Assembly: GCA_030654645.1 (NCBI GenBank)
Contig: JAURXC010000083.1
Span: forward strand, 1-6,456
Direction: 5' to 3'
Length of the DNA: 6,456 bases
Source of the DNA: Deltaproteobacteria bacterium
GTDB lineage: Bacteria > Desulfobacterota > Desulfuromonadia > Geobacterales > Pseudopelobacteraceae
Shown piece after piece: positions 1 through 5,696 of this stretch (the stretch's first letter is position 1; the number at the start of each line of letters is the position of its first letter). A model generated the notes under the pieces. The model worked only from the letters and a program-made list of their open reading frames with translations, was not told where the DNA came from and ran no database searches. A program made the position numbers and the translations under genes.

Positions 1-195
1 ATCCTGGGCAATTTCCAGATATTCAATCAGAAAGGCCAATTGCTGCTCTACGTCGGTCAGGAAGGCGCCCTGCCGGGAGAATTGATGCTTCCGAGCGCTA
101 TTTTTATTGATAAGAATGACAGGATCTACGTTTCAGACACGTTCAATCACAGGATACAGATATATCAGTACCTGAAAGAGGATAGAATCAAATGA
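1..195 (+). CDS. NHL-repeat beta-propeller protein, C-terminal fragment
   Basis: This is the 3' end of a gene whose start lies left of the window; 64 codons and a TGA stop are visible in frame 1. The translation shows a typical NHL repeat at about residues 25-53: a G-E-L then P-S-A opening, an aspartate turn (IDKND), then IYVSDTFNHRIQIY, matching the family pattern 'P.gia.d..g.iyVaDt.NhRiqvf'. The first residues (FQIFNQKGQLLLYVG) look like the closing strands of the preceding blade, so the full protein is probably a multi-bladed propeller. NHL propellers are binding scaffolds, commonly exported in these bacteria, and occur beside multiheme cytochrome genes in Geobacter-type genomes (from memory). 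Its stop overlaps the start of the tetraheme cytochrome gene (ATGA, 192-195), so the two are probably co-transcribed and translationally coupled. Signal peptide and partner are not visible. The NHL call is firm; the role is unknown. Confidence 0.85.
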   Translation: MLGNFQIFNQKGQLLLYVGQEGALPGELMLPSAIFIDKNDRIYVSDTFNHRIQIYQYLKEDRIK

Positions 196-1088
196 ACCAC
201 AAATGGTTTCCTTTGTTTTGTGCCGGGTTTTTTGTATTTATATTGGCATGGGAAGTCTGTGCCAAAGGCCCCATGGTTTCGGCGATGGGTAACAGGCATA
301 ACCTGTCGGCGCAGAATACTGCTGCCGGCATAACCTATCGTGCTATCGATGATGCCGTAAACAACCCCGGCGGACAGCAGATCTGCATATTCTGCCACAC
401 TCCGCACAATTCGCAGCCGCAGGGGCCGTTATGGAACCGCAGAGACACCACACAGATATTTGCCCGGTACACTTCGAACACTCTGCAGATCAAGAACCTG
501 GCCGCGTCGCAATATTCCGTAACCGGTGATTCCCTGGGGCAGCCGAACGGTTCTTCACGTCTCTGCCTGTCCTGCCATGACGGCGTTACCGGACTGGGAG
601 ATGTCCTCCGCAGCGGACAGATGGGACAGATACAGATGTTGAGCGGCAATAATAATATAACCGGCGTTGCTTCATTCCATCCCTCCACCAACAAGATGAA
701 GGTAGGTCACCACCCGGTCTCCTTCGTATTTGCGACCTCTTTCGATTACAAAACCCAGCTGGGAACTATGATCGGATTGAATCCAGGGGTGTTCAAGCTC
801 CCCGCCCAGGTTCCCAACCCGGAAATGGCCGCCAAGGTCAAACTGCAGGATAGCAAGCGTGACAGCCGTGGATGGATGCAATGTACAACCTGTCATGACC
901 CTCACCAAAACATGGGAAATGACTCTGTGACGTATCCTCCTGCATTTACACGTAAAATTACTCCTTTCTGGGTGTACAGCGGGGCGAGTGCGGTTACTGG
1001 TCACGATGCGGTCTGCACCAGTTGCCATTTGAACCTGCTTGCACCGTACAATGTCGGTGGCTCAAATCCTCCATGGCCATATCCATAA
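192..1088 (+). CDS. Exported tetraheme c-type cytochrome (OmcE-like heme pattern)
   Basis: A 298-residue secreted cytochrome c, expected to carry electrons in the periplasm or at the cell surface. Residues 1-24 form a Sec signal peptide (basic start, hydrophobic core, probable cleavage after VCA). Four covalent heme sites are visible: CIFCH 65-69, CLSCH 125-129, CTTCH 231-235 and CTSCH 275-279. Seven further histidines in the mature protein (36, 72, 163, 173, 174, 238, 271) are enough for bis-His ligation of all four. The blocks CIFCHTPHNS, PLWNR, YTSNTL and CLSCHDGVTGLGD resemble deltaproteobacterial tetraheme cytochromes such as OmcE, which polymerises into filaments; this comparison is from memory. 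The start is supported by an AGAGGA ribosome site at 177-182 and by the ATGA overlap with the NHL gene. There is no convincing lipobox, so a soluble or secreted protein is favoured over a lipoprotein. Cytochrome identity is secure; electron partners and filament formation are not shown. Confidence 0.93.
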   Translation: MNHKWFPLFCAGFFVFILAWEVCAKGPMVSAMGNRHNLSAQNTAAGITYRAIDDAVNNPGGQQICIFCHTPHNSQPQGPLWNRRDTTQIFARYTSNTLQIKNLAASQYSVTGDSLGQPNGSSRLCLSCHDGVTGLGDVLRSGQMGQIQMLSGNNNITGVASFHPSTNKMKVGHHPVSFVFATSFDYKTQLGTMIGLNPGVFKLPAQVPNPEMAAKVKLQDSKRDSRGWMQCTTCHDPHQNMGNDSVTYPPAFTRKITPFWVYSGASAVTGHDAVCTSCHLNLLAPYNVGGSNPPWPYP

Positions 1089-1097
1089 TCAATACCT

Positions 1098-1104
1098 GGA
1101 AGGT
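1098..1104 (+). promoter_or_regulatory. Ribosome binding site fixing the octaheme cytochrome start
   Basis: GGAAGGT lies 7-8 bases before ATG 1112. It supports that start over the in-frame ATG at 1022, which would add 30 residues without signal-peptide character and overlap the upstream gene. The site sits in the loop and 3' arm of a small perfect hairpin (ATACCT 1092-1097, loop GGA, AGGTAT 1101-1106), which could partly mask it. Confidence 0.7.
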
Positions 1105-1111
1105 ATCATCA

Positions 1112-2185
1112 ATGGTTACACGAATTTTGTCAGTCCATCTCTGTTTGATTCTTCTTTTTTGGGCCGTGGTTGCCGATTCCGCGACCAACTCACCTCCCCA
1201 TCTTGACCGGAACTACCTTCCCTATGGCTGCGGCAGTTGCCATGTGGGCATGGAATTCAAGTATGGCGGAGGGGCCAACCGTTGTCTGCTCTGTCATGGG
1301 AAGCTGACCCAGGATTCTGCCGGCTGGATGAAGGACAGGCAGCCGGTTGCGGATATCTCCAAGGATTTTGGTAAAAACTACCGGCATCCCGTGTTTGATA
1401 AACCCGGTATTCACGACTCAAAAGAAACCTTGCCCGAGGTCAATCCTTCCGCTCCCAGGCATGCGGATTGCGTCGATTGTCACAATCCCCACCAAGTATC
1501 TTCTGAAACGCCCTTCAGTGGAATCAAGGGTAAGAAAATGGGCAATTTTAATGCGCAGATAACCAAGGAATACGAACTCTGCTATCTGTGCCATGCCGAT
1601 AGCGCCAACCTGCCGCTCAATGCAACCAACAAGCGGATTGAATTTTCGACTTCCAATCAGTCTTTTCATCCAGTGGAAGGCGAAGGGAAAAACCTGGCGG
1701 TAATAAGTCTTATGCGTCCTTACAAAGAAAGGAAAAGTTCGCCGAGCGATATTTCGGTAATCAAATGCGCGGACTGTCATGGAAGTGACGATCCGAACGC
1801 GCCGCGAGGTCCGCACGGTTCGAAGTACCAGTGGTTGCTAGTGGATAACTACTCCACCGGTGACAATCTGGTCGAAAGCAGCTTCACATATGAACTCTGT
1901 TATCGTTGCCACAAACGTTCCAGTATCCTGGCCAATGAAAGCTTCCCTCAGCATTCGCGCCATATCGCCGGAGAGCGCAACTTCAAGGGAGGCGGGACGT
2001 CCTGCCATACCTGCCATTCTTCGCACGGGAGCGTGGAGAACCGTTATCTGATCAAGTTCAACCGTGCCTATGTTTCCGAGAGCTCAAGCGGAAAACTGAA
2101 GTTCGTTGAAAAGGGCACCTATACTTTTCATGGTGAATGCTGGCTCTCCTGTCATGGTGTTGACCACAACCCCAAGACCTACTGA
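1112..2185 (+). CDS. Exported octaheme c-type cytochrome, doubled-CXXCH family
   Basis: A 357-residue multiheme cytochrome for electron transfer outside the cytoplasm. Residues 1-24 are a signal peptide, with probable cleavage after ADSA. Seven CXXCH sites are visible: CGSCH 40, CLLCH 58, CVDCH 120, CYLCH 157, CADCH 219, CYRCH 263 and CHTCH 298. An eighth site, CWLSCH at 343-348, has three intervening residues (CX3CH). Thirteen non-motif histidines (12 after residue 90) could supply distal ligands. Hemes 3-8 form three doubled units (120/157, 219/263, 298/343); the second member of the first two units follows the shared block YELC, and the third unit has HGEC-WLSCH in the same register. The first pair is closer (18 residues) and differs. 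ATG 1112 was chosen for its ribosome site and signal peptide. It lies 23 bases after the tetraheme gene, in the same operon. It is not recognised as a named protein; the closest idea is a Geobacter-type doubled-CXXCH cytochrome. Confidence 0.9.
   Translation: MVTRILSVHLCLILLFWAVVADSATNSPPHLDRNYLPYGCGSCHVGMEFKYGGGANRCLLCHGKLTQDSAGWMKDRQPVADISKDFGKNYRHPVFDKPGIHDSKETLPEVNPSAPRHADCVDCHNPHQVSSETPFSGIKGKKMGNFNAQITKEYELCYLCHADSANLPLNATNKRIEFSTSNQSFHPVEGEGKNLAVISLMRPYKERKSSPSDISVIKCADCHGSDDPNAPRGPHGSKYQWLLVDNYSTGDNLVESSFTYELCYRCHKRSSILANESFPQHSRHIAGERNFKGGGTSCHTCHSSHGSVENRYLIKFNRAYVSESSSGKLKFVEKGTYTFHGECWLSCHGVDHNPKTY
1460..2155 (+). repeat. Three degenerate doubled-heme units within the octaheme cytochrome
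   Basis: Protein-level repeats at residues 117-161 (1460-1594), 217-267 (1760-1912) and 296-348 (1997-2155). Each has a first heme site followed by a loop with histidine (NPH, GPH or SSHG), then a second heme site after an aromatic/acidic lead-in (YELC, YELC, HGEC). Conservation is confined to the heme sites and these flanks, so the duplication is old. The last unit carries the CX3CH variant where the other two have CXXCH. Confidence 0.65.
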
Positions 2186-2202
2186 GAGGTTTCCGATTTA
2201 AA

Positions 2203-2634
2203 ATGTACGGTTTGAAATTTATTGGCGCAATGCTTACAAGTCTGTTGGTCCTGGGTGGAACCGGCGTTGCCGGCGATAAGGCCGCCCGCGCAAAATTCGG
2301 AGCGAGTCCGCATAATGACAATGGTGATTGTACGATCTGTCATGCATATCCGGCGGAGACATTGCGGGGCTGGTTTGTTCTCGGTTCCACCAAAAGGAAA
2401 TTGAAGGATGGACCTACCGAGGTCTGTCTGAAATGCCATGGTTCCGGTTTCGGTCACGCTATCGGCAAAAATACGGCTGTGAACCATAGCGACCTGCCTC
2501 TGGATGATAAAGGTGAAATTACCTGCGCAATAACATGCCATGAGATGCATGTAAGGCCAGAAGACCAGAAACAGAAATATTACCATCTGCGAATGCCGTT
2601 TGATTCGCTCTGTGTCTCCTGTCACGATAAATAG
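2203..2634 (+). CDS. Small exported tetraheme c-type cytochrome with one CX3CH site
   Basis: A 143-residue protein with a signal peptide (hydrophobic residues about 5-20, probable cleavage near GVA at 21-23), leaving about 120 residues for up to four hemes. Canonical sites are CTICH 43-47, CLKCH 75-79 and CVSCH 137-141. A fourth, CAITCH 108-113, is CX3CH and is followed by E-M-H. Five other histidines in the mature part (37, 85, 95, 116, 128) could be distal ligands. Roughly 30 residues per heme is dense, as in small periplasmic electron carriers, so a shuttle between inner-membrane and outer-surface cytochromes is plausible. A GAGAGGT ribosome site at 2184-2190 overlaps the stop of the octaheme gene and sits 12 bases before ATG 2203, a little far but usable. 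It is the last gene of the operon; a terminator follows within 45 bases. If the CX3CH site is not heme-loaded, the protein is triheme. Confidence 0.88.
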   Translation: MYGLKFIGAMLTSLLVLGGTGVAGDKAARAKFGASPHNDNGDCTICHAYPAETLRGWFVLGSTKRKLKDGPTEVCLKCHGSGFGHAIGKNTAVNHSDLPLDDKGEITCAITCHEMHVRPEDQKQKYYHLRMPFDSLCVSCHDK

Positions 2635-2677
2635 AATGATACATGCGAACATTTTGAAACAATCCTGTTAATAGGTT

Positions 2678-2704
2678 GCCACTGGTGTGAAGCCAGTGGT
2701 TTTT
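2678..2704 (+). terminator. Rho-independent terminator of the cytochrome operon
   Basis: A perfect 7-bp inverted repeat, CCACTGG (2679-2685) and CCAGTGG (2693-2699), with a 7-base loop and a possible G-T pair at the base, is followed directly by TTTTT (2700-2704) and more AT-rich sequence. It lies 44 bases after the last cytochrome stop and separates the cytochromes from the secretion genes. The remaining DNA to 2745 is very AT-rich (several TATATT-like words) and may hold a promoter, but no -35/-10 pair with proper spacing could be assigned. Confidence 0.85.
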
Positions 2705-2745
2705 ATATTTTATTATATTGGTATCTATGGTATTTAATCAGGCTT

Positions 2746-3954
2746 ATGGCGCTATATACCTGCAAACTCGGAGCATCGGACGGTAAAATACTCTACAGGG
2801 AATTTGAGGCTGCGGAGAGTTCTGTACTGCGGAAAAGCCTTGAGGATCAGGGTTTTTTTGTTTTTGAAGTAAAAAAGAAGCCTTTTCAATTTCTTTTTGA
2901 CAAGGGCATCAAGCGCCGCAAGATAGATAACAAAGCCCTGCTGACGTTCAATCAGGAGATGCTGGTGCTGATCAAGTCCGGCATTCCGATAATGCAGGTG
3001 CTGGACGCTATTCTGGACAGGCACGATTCCGGCAAGCTTTCCGAAGTTTTGCAGCAGGTGCGTGAAGATGTAAAGGGTGGCGCCGCCCTGTCGGTTGCGA
3101 TGGAAAAACATGGCCGTGCTTTTCCATACCTCTATGTGGCGTCGATCAGGGCGGGTGAACGTACCGGTGACCTGCCACGCACCATTCGCCGATATATTCA
3201 ATATCTGAAGCGAGTGGGCGATATTCGCAAGAAGGTGATATCTGCTCTTTTTTACCCGTCGATTCTGGTGTTCTTTGCGGCCATGGCCATAACCCTGCTT
3301 CTGGTTTATGTAGTTCCGACTTTCAGCCAGGTCTATACCGATTCCGGATCACAGCTTCCGGCCCTGACACAGCTGTTGATCACTTTCACTTCCCTGTTAA
3401 GGCGGTTTTTCATCGTTGGTCTGGTTGTGGTTTTCGGTTTGATCGCGGTTTTTAAAAAATGGATCAATACCGAGGCAGGGCGTTATGCCGTTGACCGTTT
3501 CAAGCTGACCATGCCGGTTATCGGTGATGTGTTTACAAAGTATTCCGTGGCCAGCTTTGCCAGAACCCTGGCAACTGTATTGGGGAGCGGCATCCCGATC
3601 ATCGAGTCTCTGAGGATGTCGATCGGCACCCTCAATAATGTTTATATGGAAAAACGCCTGTTTGAGGCCGTCCGCTATGTTGAGGAGGGGGGGCGGCTTT
3701 CCGCGGCGCTTGAGAAAATCAATATTATGCCTCCCCTGGCATTACGAATGCTGGGCGTCGGCGAAACAACCGGATCCCTGGAAGATATGCTGATCGATAT
3801 TTCGGACTATTTGGAAGACGAACTGGAAGAACGGCTGCACATGCTGACCACGGCGATTGAACCTGCGATAATGCTTATCATGGGGGTTGTGATTGGTGTA
3901 ATCATATTAGCTATGTACCTTCCGATTTTCAAAATTGCCGGTACGGTGGGATAG
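2746..3954 (+). CDS. gspF: Type II secretion/type IV pilus inner-membrane platform protein GspF/PilC
   Basis: A 402-residue polytopic inner-membrane protein, the usual family length. It is the platform on which the assembly ATPase acts to extrude (pseudo)pilins. The N-terminal cytoplasmic part (about 1-60) is followed by two T2SSF domains, about 68-191 and 268-393. Each has the repeated family block: SGIPIMQVLDAI / SGIPIIESLRMS and AGERTGDL 136-143 / VGETTGSL 338-345. Three membrane segments are apparent at about 171-191, 219-236 and 371-393. The first domain ends with the typical FYPSILVFFA and VVPTF blocks. ATG 2746 is the only sensible start, because no in-frame start precedes it; its ribosome site is weak (only CAGG close to the start). 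The ATPase gene begins 7 bases after its stop, so the two are one operon. The sequence does not separate GspF from PilC or MshG; the symbol is a family label. Confidence 0.93.
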   Translation: MALYTCKLGASDGKILYREFEAAESSVLRKSLEDQGFFVFEVKKKPFQFLFDKGIKRRKIDNKALLTFNQEMLVLIKSGIPIMQVLDAILDRHDSGKLSEVLQQVREDVKGGAALSVAMEKHGRAFPYLYVASIRAGERTGDLPRTIRRYIQYLKRVGDIRKKVISALFYPSILVFFAAMAITLLLVYVVPTFSQVYTDSGSQLPALTQLLITFTSLLRRFFIVGLVVVFGLIAVFKKWINTEAGRYAVDRFKLTMPVIGDVFTKYSVASFARTLATVLGSGIPIIESLRMSIGTLNNVYMEKRLFEAVRYVEEGGRLSAALEKINIMPPLALRMLGVGETTGSLEDMLIDISDYLEDELEERLHMLTTAIEPAIMLIMGVVIGVIILAMYLPIFKIAGTVG

Positions 3955-3956
3955 GG
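3945..3956 (+). promoter_or_regulatory. Purine-rich ribosome site deciding the ATPase start
   Basis: GGTGGGATAGGG precedes ATG 3962 and overlaps the gspF stop codon (TAG 3952-3954). It supports ATG 3962. In-frame TTG 3935 and GTG 3956 are possible alternatives but would place extra residues before the conserved start of the MshEN-like domain. Confidence 0.5.
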
Positions 3957-3961
3957 TGGCG

Positions 3962-5680
3962 ATGCAGCCTTTCAGGCGTAAAAACATAGGGCAGATTCTG
4001 ATTGACCGTGGCAGTCTGACTTCCGAACAGCTGGCTGTCATTGTTGATAAGTTGGGCACTACCCGTCTGCGGTTCGGTGAAATTGCCGTTCACGAGGGTT
4101 TCGTATCGGAAGAGGATATTGCCCAGGCGCTGTCCGAGCAATTTAACCTGCAGTACATCGATCTGCGCAGCTTCAAGATGGATGAAGAGCTGCTCAATTC
4201 GCTGCCTCCGGATGCGATCTATCGCTACCGCTTCGTGCCGCTGGAGCTGACACCGCATGCCATCGTGGTTGCCGTCAGCGACCCTACCGATGTGGTCAAG
4301 CTCGACGAACTGGAGCTGATGCTGGATCGTCAGGTTCAGATCCGGATCGCCTCGGAATCTTCGATAGCCGGAGTAATCAAGGCCGGTGAGGGAACTCGCC
4401 GCGTGTTGCGGGAAGTCTCGGAAGACTTCATGCTGCAGCTGGTCAAGGAGACCGATCGGGGTGAAGAGGTCTTATCGGTCGAATCCATATCCGATGATAC
4501 CAGTCCGATAATCAAGCTGATCAACACCACCATTCTTGACGCGCTGAACCGCAGGGCCAGTGATATTCATATCGAAACCGGTCACGATGGCGTTGACATC
4601 AAGTACCGTATCGACGGAGTGCTCTATAAGGCCAACGAAACGATCGACCAGCACTTCCAGTCGCCGATCATATCCAGGCTCAAGGTCATGAGCGAACTCG
4701 ACATATCCGAACGGCGCATTCCGCAGGACGGCCGTTTCAAAATTCGTTTCGGAGAAAAATCGATCGATTTCCGCGTTTCGATCATGCCCAGTTCCCTGGG
4801 TGAGGATGCCGTCATTCGAATACTCGACAAGGAGAGTATCGCCAGTGACCTGAAAGGATTGACGCTGGAGAACCTGGGCGTCAGCGAGAGAGAGATCAAG
4901 CGTCTGCGCAAAAAGATCCGTGAACCGTACGGCATGGTCCTGGTGACCGGCCCGACCGGATCAGGCAAAACAACTACCCTGTACGCCGCGCTGACGGAAA
5001 TTCATACCGGCGAAGACAAGATCATCACCATTGAAGATCCGGTCGAATACATGCTGCGCGGCGTGCTGCAGATACCGGTCAACGAAAAGAAGGGGCTGAC
5101 TTTTGCCAAGGGACTGCGCTCGATTCTTCGTCATGACCCGGACAAGATCATGGTCGGCGAGATACGCGATTCCGAGACCGCGCAGATTGCGGTCCAGTCC
5201 GCGCTGACCGGGCATCTGGTGTTTACCACCGTGCATGCCAATAACGTTTTCGATGTTATCGGTCGTTTTATCCATATGGGTATCGACCCCTACAACTTTG
5301 TCTCCTGCCTCAACTGTGTCTTGGCACAGCGCCTGATCCGCAGGGTCTGCGTGGCCTGCCGTCGTCCGGTGCAGTACTCCGATGAGGAGTTGATCGAAGG
5401 AGGGGTTGATCCGGAGAAATTCCGAGGGAAAACTCTCTACGAGTCAAAGGGGTGCGACGAGTGCCATGGCACCGGCTATCGCGGTCGTGTGGCTATTGTC
5501 GAGCTCCTGGAGCTGAACGACCAGATCCGCGACCTGATCATTGCCAAGGTGCCGGCAACCCAGCTCAAACAGGCCGCGCGCGATGCCGGCGTGATGTTCC
5601 TGAGGGATTCGGCGGAAGAAAAGTTTGCTGCCGGTATAACAACGCTCAAGGAGATTAATCGCGTCACTTTTGTAGAGTGA
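3962..5680 (+). CDS. gspE: Assembly ATPase GspE/PilB/MshE family with MshEN-like N-domain
   Basis: A 572-residue cytoplasmic hexameric ATPase that powers pseudopilus or pilus assembly through the platform protein encoded just upstream. An N-terminal MshEN/T2SSE_N domain (about 5-140) holds two tandem G-x-x-L/A-x-x-x-G motifs. After a linker, the N2 domain (about 180-300) includes RRASDIHIE and YRIDGVL. The catalytic domain has Walker A GPTGSGKT 330-337, an Asp box around ITIEDPVEY 355-363, Walker B IMVGEIRD 396-403 and a His box TGHLVFTTVHAN 416-427. A tetracysteine zinc site follows: C463/C466 and C498/C501. All catalytic motifs are intact, so it should be active. Its second cysteine pair reads CDECH, but this is the zinc site, not a heme site. 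ATG 3962 was chosen for its ribosome site. It belongs to an operon with gspF and the PilM-like gene 16 bases downstream. It looks like an extension ATPase rather than a PilT-type retraction ATPase, because it has the long N-domain and zinc site. Confidence 0.95.
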   Translation: MQPFRRKNIGQILIDRGSLTSEQLAVIVDKLGTTRLRFGEIAVHEGFVSEEDIAQALSEQFNLQYIDLRSFKMDEELLNSLPPDAIYRYRFVPLELTPHAIVVAVSDPTDVVKLDELELMLDRQVQIRIASESSIAGVIKAGEGTRRVLREVSEDFMLQLVKETDRGEEVLSVESISDDTSPIIKLINTTILDALNRRASDIHIETGHDGVDIKYRIDGVLYKANETIDQHFQSPIISRLKVMSELDISERRIPQDGRFKIRFGEKSIDFRVSIMPSSLGEDAVIRILDKESIASDLKGLTLENLGVSEREIKRLRKKIREPYGMVLVTGPTGSGKTTTLYAALTEIHTGEDKIITIEDPVEYMLRGVLQIPVNEKKGLTFAKGLRSILRHDPDKIMVGEIRDSETAQIAVQSALTGHLVFTTVHANNVFDVIGRFIHMGIDPYNFVSCLNCVLAQRLIRRVCVACRRPVQYSDEELIEGGVDPEKFRGKTLYESKGCDECHGTGYRGRVAIVELLELNDQIRDLIIAKVPATQLKQAARDAGVMFLRDSAEEKFAAGITTLKEINRVTFVE

Positions 5681-5682
5681 CG
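5662..5682 (+). promoter_or_regulatory. Hairpin over the ATPase stop codon
   Basis: A perfect 7-bp inverted repeat, CGTCACT (5662-5668) and AGTGACG (5676-5682), with a 7-base loop, encloses the gspE stop codon (5678-5680). It ends just before the ribosome site of the next gene (GGAACGGA 5683-5690). A TTTTT run follows at 5691-5695, 8 bases from the stem, which is too far for a standard terminator. It could modulate coupling or transcript stability, or be chance. Confidence 0.35.
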
Positions 5683-5696
5683 GGAACGGATTTTTA

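Noticed and set aside
335..1028. Long open frames on the - strand across the tetraheme cytochrome gene.
   Set aside because: They mirror the real + strand gene, have no ribosome site, signal or recognisable domain, and similar antisense frames occur over every gene here.
1022..1111. A longer octaheme cytochrome starting at ATG 1022.
   Set aside because: The extra 30 residues overlap the tetraheme gene, lack a ribosome site and would bury the signal peptide; ATG 1112 has both a ribosome site and a signal peptide.
2700..2745. A possible promoter for the secretion operon in the AT-rich gap.
   Set aside because: TATATT-like words occur, but no -35 or -24/-12 partner at proper spacing was found; the base composition alone could explain them.
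3687..3693. A run of seven G in gspF that might allow phase variation by slippage.
   Set aside because: It encodes the ordinary GGR of the second T2SSF domain, the frame is intact, and a single G7 tract with no other sign of variation is weak evidence.
3935..3961. A longer ATPase starting at TTG 3935 or GTG 3956.
   Set aside because: Rare start codons; TTG 3935 lies within gspF, and ATG 3962 has a good upstream purine stretch and begins right at the conserved domain.
5453..5467. CDECH, a CXXCH heme-like motif, in the assembly ATPase.
   Set aside because: It is the second half of the family tetracysteine zinc site (with C463/C466) in a cytoplasmic protein without a signal peptide, so no heme is attached.
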